Source: CAZLYK01 sp964563495 (lineage in GTDB: Bacteria; Acidobacteriota; Blastocatellia; RBC074). Taken from it: a stretch of DNA of 64,000 bases. The stretch spans positions 1 to 64,000 of the forward strand of contig CAZLYK010000003.1 of NCBI GenBank assembly GCA_964563495.1, read 5' to 3'. Both the position numbers and the translations under genes were made by a program. Positions 1 through 10,258 of the stretch are shown piece by piece (positions within the stretch are counted from its first letter, which is position 1; every line of letters begins with the position of its first letter). The notes under the pieces were generated by a model. That model saw only the letters and a list, made by a program, of their open reading frames with translations, searched no databases and had not been told where the DNA came from.

Positions 1-1248
1 CATGGCCGCCTTGAATTCATTCAGGTCGCGCGATTTGCCCATCCGGTAACGCTGCTCGAGCAGACCGCCCTCCTCGAATTTCGCCATGCGCACGGTGAGC
101 GGCTTTCCGTCGCGGACCGCGACCACCGGGCCGTGATGGGTCTTACGGAATTTGTATGAGCGGGCGACAACGCCGCTCTCGGTTTTAACCTTGATCTCGT
201 CGGTCCATTCGGTCGCTTTCCGATAGCCGTTGCCGTACCGGTAATTCATGGGGTTTTTCGGATCGTCAAACTTCTCTGCCCAGAGGTCAATGATGTCCGG
301 AACGTTGACCGTGTGGCTCCAGCCGAGGTGATCGTTGTGACCCAGGCCGATGATCGGCGAGCCGGGAAAAGTCGCGCCCGACATATTCCACCCGCTCTCA
401 CTGTGCACGTGCCCCTCGATCCACTGGCCCGGACCGAAGAACGGCTGGTGTGGATTGATTAAGAGCAGCGTGCTTCCCGACGCGCTCTTCGCCGGGGTCA
501 CCGCCCAGGTGTTCGACCCGATCACGCTCGCACTCATCTCATCTTCCATCCCTTCCAGGAAAGACAAGACCGGGCGATTGGGAGACATGGCGCGAGAAAG
601 ATCCGCGACCTGATTTGCCGCCTCGCTCCGCCTTCCCGGTTCTCTGTCCCCGCCCGGCTTCCAGCCCGTCCGCTCTCCCTTGACCTCCTCAACCGCCGCT
701 CGAATCTCGTTATCTCTTACCGCGCGACGATAGATAAAGAGCTGGTATTGAGCGAAGCGGCCGTAGGCGATGCCGTGCCACGGCTCGAATCTGGTGATCA
801 GCCGCGGTTTGACCTGCGGGTTTTTCTCCAGATAGTAGTTCAATCCATCCGCCGCGGCCTGACAGATCTCCTGCATCGGCTTACTCAACCCGGCGTATTC
901 CGCCTGTGAGAGCCTGACGATCCCCAAAGCCCGATTGATCAGGTCCGAATCGATCATCTTTTCGCCGTAGACCTCCGCCGCACGACCGATGGCTTGAATG
1001 TAGGTGTCCTCGATCTGCCAGAAATTGTCCTCAGCCTGCGCATACATGAAACCGAAGACGACGCTTGCATCGGTTGGCCCATAGACGTGAGGTACACCCC
1101 AGTTGTCGCGATAGATTGTCACTGAACGGGCAACCTTCTCCAATCGATCGGCGCGGGCCTCCGTGCCCATAAGGAATTGACCCTGTAACGCCAGCGTCAA
1201 AAGCAGCAATCCGGTCAAGCTCAGTCGGATCAAGCTCGTGTTTTTCAT
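1..1248 (-). CDS. Penicillin acylase family protein (3' part off the window)
   Basis: Partial gene: 416 codons are visible and it reads off the left edge. ATG at 1248 follows a GGAGA ribosome site. Residues about 6-24 form a hydrophobic signal segment. The motif GSNTWAV has its serine at about residue 245 (codon 514-516). In this Ntn-hydrolase family autocleavage exposes that serine as the N-terminal nucleophile of the beta subunit, so the visible part is the signal, the alpha subunit and the first part of beta. Known relatives hydrolyse amide-linked acyl groups (penicillin G, acyl-homoserine lactones, lipopeptides) in the periplasm. The substrate cannot be told here. It is divergent from the next gene. 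Confidence 0.88.
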   Translation of the reverse strand, partial: MKNTSLIRLSLTGLLLLTLALQGQFLMGTEARADRLEKVARSVTIYRDNWGVPHVYGPTDASVVFGFMYAQAEDNFWQIEDTYIQAIGRAAEVYGEKMIDSDLINRALGIVRLSQAEYAGLSKPMQEICQAAADGLNYYLEKNPQVKPRLITRFEPWHGIAYGRFAQYQLFIYRRAVRDNEIRAAVEEVKGERTGWKPGGDREPGRRSEAANQVADLSRAMSPNRPVLSFLEGMEDEMSASVIGSNTWAVTPAKSASGSTLLLINPHQPFFGPGQWIEGHVHSESGWNMSGATFPGSPIIGLGHNDHLGWSHTVNVPDIIDLWAEKFDDPKNPMNYRYGNGYRKATEWTDEIKVKTESGVVARSYKFRKTHHGPVVAVRDGKPLTVRMAKFEEGGLLEQRYRMGKSRDLNEFKAAM

Positions 1249-1493
1249 GTTTGTCTCCTGGTCGGCAGAGTTGTATTGGTCGAAAATCCACGATTCGGCG
1301 GCAGGAGTTTATCACGAGATACATTGATTCAACCAAGGGCTGAACGGACTGGATTAACAAGTTTTGTCCAGGATTAAAGAAGGATGCGGGCTATCGCTGG
1401 GTGTTTTGACCCAAAACTGCGAAATTTTCTCACCCTCTCACTGGTTGCGATGGGAAAACCACGCAAAAAGGGCGAAATAATCCAGGCACGTAT

Positions 1494-1509
1494 TTTGCAC
1501 AACATTTTG
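1494..1509 (+). promoter_or_regulatory. Sigma-54-type promoter for the 1586 gene
   Basis: AGGCACGTATTTTGCA matches the -24/-12 pattern TGGCAC-N5-TTGCA except for its first base, with GG and GC exactly 12 bases apart. It lies 76 bp before the ATG at 1586. The rest of the gap 1249-1585 holds only a degenerate scrap of the AATAGACAGG repeat near 1345-1378. Confidence 0.65.
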
Positions 1510-1585
1510 GCGTGATTTATCAACTGGTCGATTAATTTATTGAATCTATGCCCGGCAAATCTGTTGGGTAGCATGGGAGGCTGTT

Positions 1586-1981
1586 ATGAGGCGTTTTTCC
1601 GGATCTTTATTGGTACTTTTCCTGGCTTGTGCGATCGGTGGGATCGTTGCAGCCAGCGAAACGACTCCACTTCCACCGCGTGAGAGCGCGGTCGTTCAAT
1701 TCCCCAAAGTGGTTAAGCTTATGGGTGTGCTTCTCAAAGGCGAATACCTGATCATCCACGACGAAGAAAAGATGGCGAGAGGCGAGGCCTGCACCTATGT
1801 CTATCGCGGCAGGAAAGAGAACGCCGATAAGCTGGTGGTCTCCTTCCATTGTGTTCACATCGATCGCGCCCCGAGTGAAAAGACAAAGATTTCTTATGCC
1901 AATTATTTAACGCCGAATGAGATCCCCGAGGTTAAGGAGATCCAATTCGCGGGAAGCAGCGATGGGCATCGGGTTCCATAA
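1586..1981 (+). CDS. Small secreted protein, unknown
   Basis: 131 residues. ATG is preceded by GGGAGG at 5 bp. Residues 1-23 are a clear signal peptide ending around VAA-SE. The mature part is about 108 residues, mixed alpha/beta in composition, with cysteines at about 69 and 90 that could form a disulfide. I do not recognise the family. It stands alone between a sigma-54-type promoter and a hairpin terminator, so it is probably a monocistronic gene under an enhancer-binding activator. The protein is likely periplasmic or exported. Confidence 0.7.
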   Translation: MRRFSGSLLVLFLACAIGGIVAASETTPLPPRESAVVQFPKVVKLMGVLLKGEYLIIHDEEKMARGEACTYVYRGRKENADKLVVSFHCVHIDRAPSEKTKISYANYLTPNEIPEVKEIQFAGSSDGHRVP

Positions 1982-2077
1982 CTCGCCCATAGCTATCGCG
2001 GCTGGTTGCCGGACAACTTTACTGCCGGTCAGGCTCGGTTTCGTCCTTCCCTCCTTCGCTGAGTCATAACCGGCAAG

Positions 2078-2120
2078 GCAGCCCTTGCTTTTATACCGGA
2101 AGCAAGGGCTGCTGCTTTAT
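2078..2120 (+). terminator. Hairpin terminator
   Basis: A 13-bp stem (GCAGCCCTTGCTT / AAGCAAGGGCTGC) with a 9-base loop is followed by a T-rich tail. It closes the transcript of the secreted protein before the regulator at 2137. Confidence 0.7.
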
Positions 2121-2136
2121 TGCGGTTTTCACCCGA

Positions 2137-2868
2137 ATGAGTCGACAATTTATGGGAATATCATTGAAAAGTGGGATTGAGGAAGGTTGTTCAAGGTGCA
2201 GTTTCCAACCGGACGGTTTTTCTTTAGGGTCAAAGATCGGAATCTGCGGTCTTTTCGACCGCTGGTCATCTGCGACCTTTTATCCGCAAAACGCCAAACT
2301 CTTTACCGAGGGGCAGAGCCCGCAAGGCGTCTTCATCATCTGCAGCGGGCGCGCCAAATTGACGATCAGCTCCAGAAACGGCAAGTCACTCATGCGCATC
2401 ATCGGCTCGGGTGAGATCCTGGGTTTAAGCGCGACGCTTGCCGGACGGCCGTATGAAGTCTCGGCCGAGATGTTCGATCCGGGCCGGATCAACTTCATCC
2501 GCCGGGATATTTTTTTGGAATTCGTCAATCGAAACGCCGATCTGAGTCTGCGCGTGGCTCATCATCTGAGCCGTGACTATTTTGCCGTCCACGACCAGGT
2601 GCGGGCTCTGGCCCTCTCGGACTCTGTCGCCGAAAAGCTGGCTAAACTGCTGCTCAGCTGGTGCGAGAAGGGGAGTGTCGAAAATGAGCAGGGCATCCAT
2701 CTTAAAATGTCACTGACTCACGGTGAGATCGCCCAAATGATCGGCGCCTCTCGCGAAACCGTGACCCGGCTGTTGAGTGAATTTAAAAACCGGGAGATCA
2801 TCCGGCTCAAAGGAGCCACTCTGACCATACTTGATCGCCCGGCTCTCGAAAATTTCGTCAACCGCTGA
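2137..2868 (+). CDS. CRP/FNR family transcription regulator
   Basis: 243 residues. An N-terminal cyclic-nucleotide-type beta-roll (about 40-150) is followed by a long dimer helix (about 150-180) and a C-terminal winged helix-turn-helix with LTHGEIAQMIGASRETVTRL (about 197-216), typical of the Crp/FNR family. The N-terminus carries CSRC (residues 18-21) and a further Cys near 37, which resembles but does not match the cysteine spacing of FNR iron-sulfur sensors. The next genes on the other strand form an electron-transfer operon, so control by redox state or an effector is plausible. No strong ribosome site is visible; ATG at 2152 is an alternative start. Confidence 0.88.
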   Translation: MSRQFMGISLKSGIEEGCSRCSFQPDGFSLGSKIGICGLFDRWSSATFYPQNAKLFTEGQSPQGVFIICSGRAKLTISSRNGKSLMRIIGSGEILGLSATLAGRPYEVSAEMFDPGRINFIRRDIFLEFVNRNADLSLRVAHHLSRDYFAVHDQVRALALSDSVAEKLAKLLLSWCEKGSVENEQGIHLKMSLTHGEIAQMIGASRETVTRLLSEFKNREIIRLKGATLTILDRPALENFVNR

Positions 2869-2882
2869 GAGGTGTGGATCGG

Positions 2883-2986
2883 AATAGACAGGATTAACAG
2901 GATTTGACCGGATTAAACAGGATCACTTTTCAGCCTTTGTCTTCAATCCTGTTTAATCCGGTCAAATCCTGTTAATCCTGTCTATT
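2883..2986. repeat. Family A palindrome AATAGACAGG (full copy)
   Basis: Near-perfect inverted repeat with arms of about 42 bases, starting AATAGACAGGATTAACAGG and ending with its complement. It lies between the convergent ends of the regulator and the CbcL-like gene, whose stop codon directly adjoins it. It can fold in RNA from either strand and may act as a bidirectional terminator. Confidence 0.9.
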
Positions 2987-2989
2987 TTC

Positions 2990-5047
<2,058 letters not shown>

Positions 5048-5084
5048 ATAGTTCGGGGGTGGGATGAGCGGATCAAAATATCAA

Positions 5085-5182
5085 AATAGACAGGATGACA
5101 GCGGTTTTCACGTTTGTCTGACCGCGTCCTCGGGTCAGACAAACGTGAAAACCGCTGTCATCCTGTCCAAATCCTGTCTATT
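5085..5182. repeat. Composite palindrome: family A ends with family B core
   Basis: The outer arms are AATAGACAGGAT and its complement. The inside is a different perfect stem, gcggttttcacgtttgtctg and its complement, matching the family B hairpins at 42092 and 63553. It sits between the monoheme cytochrome and CbcL-like genes. Confidence 0.85.
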
Positions 5183-5190
5183 CTGCCTAT

Positions 5191-5541
5191 TTACTTCTTG
5201 GCCAACTCGCGGACATACCCGACGAGCTGTTTGCACTTGTCCGCGCCGAGGCTCTTTTCATAGCCCGGCATTTTGCCTTTGCCCTTGGAGGTGACCTCGA
5301 GGAGCTTGGCGTCGGTCATTCCCTGAACCTCTTTCGAGCGCAGGTCTTTGAGGTTCAGTTTGGTACCCATGGCAGTCTTGCCGCTGCCGTCTGTGCCATG
5401 GCAGCTGGCGCACTTCTGGTTATAAAGCGTCTTGGTCTCCTGGAACATCGGGCCGGCCCCGAGCGAACTCGGTGACCAGGCCACCAAAACCAAGGCGACG
5501 GATGCAAAGAAAATAGCCAGTTTTCCAAATTTGGGGTTCAT
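5191..5541 (-). CDS. Secreted monoheme cytochrome c
   Basis: 116 residues. ATG at 5541 is chosen because AAGGAG lies just upstream; longer in-frame starts lack a ribosome site. Signal peptide at about 1-29, one heme site CASCH at 44-48, and a methionine in GKMPGYE that fits the distal axial ligand. This is a small class I cytochrome c, a soluble periplasmic electron shuttle. It is a clear paralogue of the monoheme protein at 11920 (shared GKGKMPG, KSLGAD and VRELAKK segments), so one locus carries two versions of the same shuttle. Confidence 0.9.
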   Translation of the reverse strand: MNPKFGKLAIFFASVALVLVAWSPSSLGAGPMFQETKTLYNQKCASCHGTDGSGKTAMGTKLNLKDLRSKEVQGMTDAKLLEVTSKGKGKMPGYEKSLGADKCKQLVGYVRELAKK

Positions 5542-5650
5542 CGTAAACTCCTTTAAGTTTAGTGATAGGTTAAGGGGTAAAAACGAACACTTTGATGATC
5601 CAATTACCAAATTGGTTCGATTTGATCAAGAGATCACCACCAGTTACAAA

Positions 5651-7324
5651 TTAATTCTCACCTTTCCCGATCAGGCGGCGAATCCGCGTGTAGAAGAGCG
5701 AGACGACCAGGGCCATCAATCCGAGAAATAGAAAGGCCGCGACGCGGTACTTGGGCGCCAGGCGCGCCAGATCGACCAGGAATAGATAGACGACAGTTAC
5801 CAGCATCACCCCCATCGCCATGAAACGATACTTGATATTCTGGAGCAGGTAACTGAAGCTAAAATACCCGATCGCGACCGCCGTCCACGAGAGCGTCACA
5901 TACTGGCCCGGGACGATCTGATACAAGGCGTAGAGAATCATGGCAAAAGCGATAAAAAGATAGACGTTACGGAGCGACTCTGTCCGAAGCGTAAGCCGCT
6001 CTTTTTGCCAGTTGATAATCCGGGCGCTGGCGTGCGCGACGATGACGAAGCTGAAATTGACCAGGTTCGAAGACGGAGCGGTCGTCAGGTAAGCGAGCAG
6101 GATCCCGATAAAGATCAATGAGTTGACGACGACCAGAAATCTGGACCTGAACCAGAGAGCCATCGAGACGACGAGCAGGCTTTGCAGCGAGAGCCACAAA
6201 AAAGAGGTTGGGATTGCCGCGTATCCGTAGATCGCGATGCTCAGCGCCATAAATCCAAAACAGGCATATATTGCCGGCGCCAGTTGCCGGTGTGTCTTCA
6301 GCCACTGGATGATCGAGATCAAGAGAAACAGCCCGGCTACACCCAGGTAGACTGCCGCGTACCTCTCCGGAAAGTGAGTCATGACCGCCAGGAAGGCGAG
6401 CAGAGAAAAACCCAGGCAGTTGAGCAAAATCTCGGCAATCGAGATCGAGAGGGCGGTCTCGGAGTCTGCTTCCTTCCGCAGGAGCGCGGGAAGAGTAAAG
6501 ATTGCCGCGTATAGAAATAAATAGCCCAGGTTGTATTGATGTTCGGTCACGCCGCGCAGGGTATGCCCGGCCAGGGGATTGTTGAGCAGCCAGAGCAAAT
6601 GGGTGGAGTAGGCCAGAATAGTCGTCGCCATGAGCAGCCGCCACCAGCCATAACGGATCTCCAGGAAGACTCCGAGGGCGCAAACCACCACCACCAGCGG
6701 CAAGCCGATGTGTGTTTTGTCGATCAGCAATGCCGAGACCAGCGCCGAGACGATCGCCAGGGTCGCCAGCCCCTGGGATTGCCGCCTGAGCGCGAGATAA
6801 AGTTGAAGCCCGACAACTATCAGGAGCAGGGAAAAAGCCGGATAGAGATAACCGATCAACGGCTCGGCTGAAAAGAAGTGCAGCCGCATGGTCGTGTAAA
6901 AGAGCAGCAGCAGGCTGCTGTTGACCGTAATCCGGGACAGGTGCGGGGTGTCTTTGCTCCAGATCTGCGCAAGATAGGACAACCCGGCGGAAGCCGCGTA
7001 GCCCAGAATGCTGGCGAGGATCGGGTATCCGAGGCTGAAGGTATAGGTCACCAGAAAGACGATGCCGAGAAAGAAAATGATGCTCCCGACCCAGGCCAGG
7101 CCGAACTCGCCTATCTTCATCTCGACGGAGCCCTGCCCATACTCCGATGGTTTCGAAGCAGAGGCGGGCGCCTGTCCGGATGCCGGGCCTGCGAGCTGAG
7201 TGACCTCCCCGGCCGGCGCCAATCCAAGGTAGTTTTCGAGACTGGCGATTCGCACTTCGAGATTGGTCAGAGCCTCGGATATTTTCGTTTCATCCAGCCC
7301 CTGCCGAATTTCCGGATGTGTCAT
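5651..7324 (-). CDS. DUF2339-type polytopic membrane protein
   Basis: 557 residues. ATG is preceded by GAGGTGAGG. The N-terminal 35 residues form a coiled coil (ISEALTNLEVRIASLENYLG), followed by a linker and then about 14 hydrophobic segments from residue 75 to the end. This arrangement resembles the DUF2339 predicted membrane proteins. No catalytic or heme motif is visible. Its place inside the cytochrome operon, between the nonaheme and monoheme genes, suggests a link to envelope electron transfer, but no function can be assigned. Confidence 0.7.
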   Translation of the reverse strand: MTHPEIRQGLDETKISEALTNLEVRIASLENYLGLAPAGEVTQLAGPASGQAPASASKPSEYGQGSVEMKIGEFGLAWVGSIIFFLGIVFLVTYTFSLGYPILASILGYAASAGLSYLAQIWSKDTPHLSRITVNSSLLLLFYTTMRLHFFSAEPLIGYLYPAFSLLLIVVGLQLYLALRRQSQGLATLAIVSALVSALLIDKTHIGLPLVVVVCALGVFLEIRYGWWRLLMATTILAYSTHLLWLLNNPLAGHTLRGVTEHQYNLGYLFLYAAIFTLPALLRKEADSETALSISIAEILLNCLGFSLLAFLAVMTHFPERYAAVYLGVAGLFLLISIIQWLKTHRQLAPAIYACFGFMALSIAIYGYAAIPTSFLWLSLQSLLVVSMALWFRSRFLVVVNSLIFIGILLAYLTTAPSSNLVNFSFVIVAHASARIINWQKERLTLRTESLRNVYLFIAFAMILYALYQIVPGQYVTLSWTAVAIGYFSFSYLLQNIKYRFMAMGVMLVTVVYLFLVDLARLAPKYRVAAFLFLGLMALVVSLFYTRIRRLIGKGEN

Positions 7325-7368
7325 AACCTCACCTCAAGATATTGTTAATGACCAGAGCCAGCCTTCTG

Positions 7369-8676
7369 CTATGGCTTGCTTTCGATCTTCTTGATCTTGA
7401 GATAGACCAGGGCGGCGAGAAAGAGGATGAAGAAGAGCGAGACCGCCAGGCCCTTTCGCCTGAAGCCCAACTCTGAGAGGGCTCTCTCTCCGGCTTTCTG
7501 GCTCTTCCTGGCAATTTCAAGGCCGGGATTGATCACTTTTTCGACCTCGCCGACGGAGAATGTATGAATCAGGACGCGCGCATTGGTCATGCTGTCTTTC
7601 GCTTCGCTCAATTCGAATTTGGGCCGGCTAACCTCCATTCCTGCCCGCTCAGCCCGGTTGATGATGGCCAGCGCATTCTGATTGGCCGCCAGCAATGCAT
7701 CCATCATTCCACGCATTTTCTCCGCAACCTGATACCCGTTATCTCCCTGAGTGTGACAGCTGACGCAGGTCGATTTTTCTCCGACTCCGATCATGTCATC
7801 GTGCGGCGGCAGGATGTCGTGATTGTTATGGCACTGGATGCACTCGCCGATCTGCATCGCGTCGAAAGCGGCCTTGTGAGGGCTGGCCTGGAAGAGCGTC
7901 GATTGGCGAACGTGGCACTGTCCGCAGACATTTGCGATCGATGCGACGCCCGGCGGCGTTGCTCCGTGGTTGCCGTGGCAATCGTTGCAGGTCGGCGCCG
8001 AAGTATCCTGACGATCATAGAGGGCTTTGGCGTGGACGCTCCGTTTGTACTTCTCGTACTGATCGGTAGGGATCTTGTAGCTCTTCATGTAGTCGGCGTT
8101 GGCGTGGCATTTGGAGCAGGTTTCGGCGACGTTCATCGAAAAAACGGCCGCCTGCGGATCGTTGATCGCCCGGACGCCGTGGCTGCCGTGGCAGCTGACG
8201 CAGGTGGCGACTTTTTGATCACCGCCTTTAAGCAGCTTGCCGTGCACGCTCGTGAAATACTCGCGTTCCTGATCGACGCGCAAAGCCGGGTTGAACTGCT
8301 TGATGAAGTCGGCGTTGCTGTGGCACTTACCACAGAACCCCGGCACATTTGCCGGCTTCGGTTTGGCGATGAAGCCTTTACGCGGGTCCATGGCCCGGGT
8401 CGGGTCATCCTGTGAAGCATCACCGCCATGGCAATTCGCGCAGGAGAGGCCGCGGGACTTGTGTATGTCGCCCTTCATTAATAGTTGCACCGGCTCACCG
8501 ATCGGCCCTTCGATCTGTGAATGGCATTCGATGCAGGAGTCCTTCTTCTGCGCCGGCGCCAGGCCGAAGAGAAGTATCAAGAGCATCGCCGCGCAAAGCG
8601 ACTTTCTCAATCCATGTCCGAGCCTTGGTGAGCGGGTGTCTAGCTTAATCTCTCGATCAATCTCATGCAGATCCAT
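7369..8676 (-). CDS. Nonaheme cytochrome c with C-terminal membrane anchor
   Basis: 435 residues; ribosome site GGGGAGG before ATG 8676. A hydrophobic signal segment lies at about 25-42. Nine CxxCH motifs follow (CIECH, CANCH, CGKCH, CVSCH, CSKCH, CNDCH, CGQCH, CIQCH, CVSCH). Residues about 318-400 form a heme-free helical region and about 408-425 a transmembrane helix with a lysine-rich tail. It is thus a periplasmic cytochrome held in the inner membrane. The helical region resembles the C-terminus of the pentaheme protein at 15728. It lies 14 bp downstream of cytochrome b, so it probably takes electrons from the Rieske/cytochrome b module in place of cytochrome c1. Confidence 0.88.
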   Translation of the reverse strand: MDLHEIDREIKLDTRSPRLGHGLRKSLCAAMLLILLFGLAPAQKKDSCIECHSQIEGPIGEPVQLLMKGDIHKSRGLSCANCHGGDASQDDPTRAMDPRKGFIAKPKPANVPGFCGKCHSNADFIKQFNPALRVDQEREYFTSVHGKLLKGGDQKVATCVSCHGSHGVRAINDPQAAVFSMNVAETCSKCHANADYMKSYKIPTDQYEKYKRSVHAKALYDRQDTSAPTCNDCHGNHGATPPGVASIANVCGQCHVRQSTLFQASPHKAAFDAMQIGECIQCHNNHDILPPHDDMIGVGEKSTCVSCHTQGDNGYQVAEKMRGMMDALLAANQNALAIINRAERAGMEVSRPKFELSEAKDSMTNARVLIHTFSVGEVEKVINPGLEIARKSQKAGERALSELGFRRKGLAVSLFFILFLAALVYLKIKKIESKP

Positions 8677-8690
8677 ATTCCCAGCCTCCC

Positions 8691-9782
8691 CTAGTCAAGA
8701 TAGCCATAGACGGTCATGGCTACGATAAACAGGACAACCACCAACCCGATAGCGGTGAAGATCGAGCTTCTTTTGCCTGGTCGCGTTGGTTTGTCTAAAA
8801 AGGGAACGAGGAGCCAGAACAGCCCGCCCAGCGCGAATGCCATGATGCCGATCACCTCGCCATCGAAGATCAGGATTTTCGCCGGGATCAGTTTGAGCGT
8901 CTGGAACATGAAGAGGAAATACCATTCGGGTCTGATGCCTGCCGGAGCGGACGCGAACGGGTCGGCTTTTTCGCCCAGTTCCCAGGGGAAGATCGCCGCC
9001 AGAGCGGCCAGCACGCCGATTGCCAGGATCCAGCCGATCAGGTCGCGGAGGATGAAATTGGGAAAGAACTTCATGGTTTTGAGATTCTTTCCCTCAAGGC
9101 TCGGCGGCACGCTCATGCCCTGTTTTTGGACGAGCAGCAGGTGGAGGACCAGGAGGGCGGTCGTGGCGGCCGGAAGGACCGCGACATGGAAGCCGTAGAA
9201 CCGCGTCAGCGTCGCGCCGGTTACATCTTCGCCGCCGCGGAGGAACCGCAGCATGAACTTACCAATGACCGGCACGACGCCGGCGATATCAGTTCCGACT
9301 TTGGTCGCGAAGAACGCCAGTTTATTCCACGGGAGCAGATACCCGCTGAATCCGAAACCCAGCGCGATAAACAGAAGCAGGACTCCGCTGACCCAGGTGA
9401 GCTCGCGCGGGGCGCGGTAAGCCTTGAGGAAATAGACGCTGAACATGTGGATGAAGAGCGTCGCGATCATCAGGTTGGCCGACCAGCTGTGAATCGATCG
9501 GATCAACCACCCGAACTGCACCTCGGTCATGATGAACTGGACGCTTTCGAAGGCGTTTTCGGCGCTCGGCCGGTAATAGAGCAGCAGCAGTATGCCGGTG
9601 ACTACCTGGACGACGAAGAGGAAGAGCGTCATCCCGCCGAAGTAATACCAGATCTCGTGGCGGTGGATCGGGACCTCTTTCTTACGCGCAAACTCCGCTA
9701 ACGCTTCAATCCCCAACCGCTCGTCCAGCCAGTCTCTGAATGCCGCGGCTCTTGGGGCTGTTTTGGTCAGCCGTGGATTCAT
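8691..9782 (-). CDS. Cytochrome b of a bc-type quinol oxidase
   Basis: 363 residues. ATG 9782 is preferred over GTG 9788 because it sits at the right distance from AAAGGATAG. The protein spans both the cytochrome b6-like N-terminal part (heme histidines in RSIHSWSANL and FYGFHVAVL, about residues 95 and 210) and the subunit-IV-like C-terminal part with the quinol-site motif PEWY (about 288). It forms the b-heme core that oxidises quinol together with the Rieske protein encoded just upstream (7-bp gap). No cytochrome c1 gene is present; multiheme cytochromes flank instead. Confidence 0.92.
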   Translation of the reverse strand: MNPRLTKTAPRAAAFRDWLDERLGIEALAEFARKKEVPIHRHEIWYYFGGMTLFLFVVQVVTGILLLLYYRPSAENAFESVQFIMTEVQFGWLIRSIHSWSANLMIATLFIHMFSVYFLKAYRAPRELTWVSGVLLLFIALGFGFSGYLLPWNKLAFFATKVGTDIAGVVPVIGKFMLRFLRGGEDVTGATLTRFYGFHVAVLPAATTALLVLHLLLVQKQGMSVPPSLEGKNLKTMKFFPNFILRDLIGWILAIGVLAALAAIFPWELGEKADPFASAPAGIRPEWYFLFMFQTLKLIPAKILIFDGEVIGIMAFALGGLFWLLVPFLDKPTRPGKRSSIFTAIGLVVVLFIVAMTVYGYLD

Positions 9783-9788
9783 AGTCAC

Positions 9789-10226
9789 CTATCCTTTCGA
9801 GACGATGATTTCGTCGCCGCGGGTGTTGACCACGTATTCTTCAAGTGGGCGGGGCGGCGGGCCGCCGACATTCTGGCCGTTCAGGTTGTAGCGCCCGTTG
9901 TGGCAGGCGCACCAGATCCCTTTCATCTCAGGCTGATACTGCACAATGCAATCCAGATGGGTGCAGGTCGCGGAGAAGGCTTTCAGTTCTCCCGCCGGCG
10001 TGCGGATCAACAGACCGGGTTTGTTGCCGAATTTGAAGATCTTCCCGGAGTTCGCCGCCAGTTCGTTGACTTTCCCGGCGACGACGGAATTCTGAGTCGC
10101 TTCGGTCACTTCCGGCGGGGTGATAAATTTGAAGATCGGGTAGAAAATGGCTACCAGCGTAGCTCCCGCACTCGTTCCCAGCAGGTAGTTGAGGAAACTA
10201 CGCCGGCGGTTCACCTCTCGATCCAT
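9789..10226 (-). CDS. Rieske [2Fe-2S] protein
   Basis: 145 residues. ATG 10226 follows AAGGAGG; a longer in-frame start would overlap the upstream cytochrome gene. The N-terminus NRRRSFLNYLL is a twin-arginine-like signal anchor (about 5-30). Cluster motifs CTHLDC (88-93) and CACH (106-109) supply the two Cys and two His ligands and the disulfide pair. It accepts one electron from quinol at the cytochrome b site and passes it to a c-type heme. Tat genes for its export lie at 51878-53370. Confidence 0.93.
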   Translation of the reverse strand: MDREVNRRRSFLNYLLGTSAGATLVAIFYPIFKFITPPEVTEATQNSVVAGKVNELAANSGKIFKFGNKPGLLIRTPAGELKAFSATCTHLDCIVQYQPEMKGIWCACHNGRYNLNGQNVGGPPPRPLEEYVVNTRGDEIIVSKG

Positions 10227-10258
10227 AAGCATCCTCCTTTTCGTGCAGGTCCTGGGGG

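Noticed and set aside
1345..1378. GGATTAACAAG and AGGATTAAAG words resembling the family A repeat
   Set aside because: Too short and degenerate to count as a copy.
1374..1574. 66-codon open frame on the minus strand in the first gap
   Set aside because: No ribosome site, and it overlaps the sigma-54-type promoter; composition does not look protein-like.
7564..8415. Long open frame opposite the nonaheme cytochrome gene
   Set aside because: Antisense shadow of a real gene with nine heme motifs; its product has no domain pattern. The same holds for 10793-11971, 20211-21551, 25041-26063, 28982-30328, 31675-32595 and 39404-40570.
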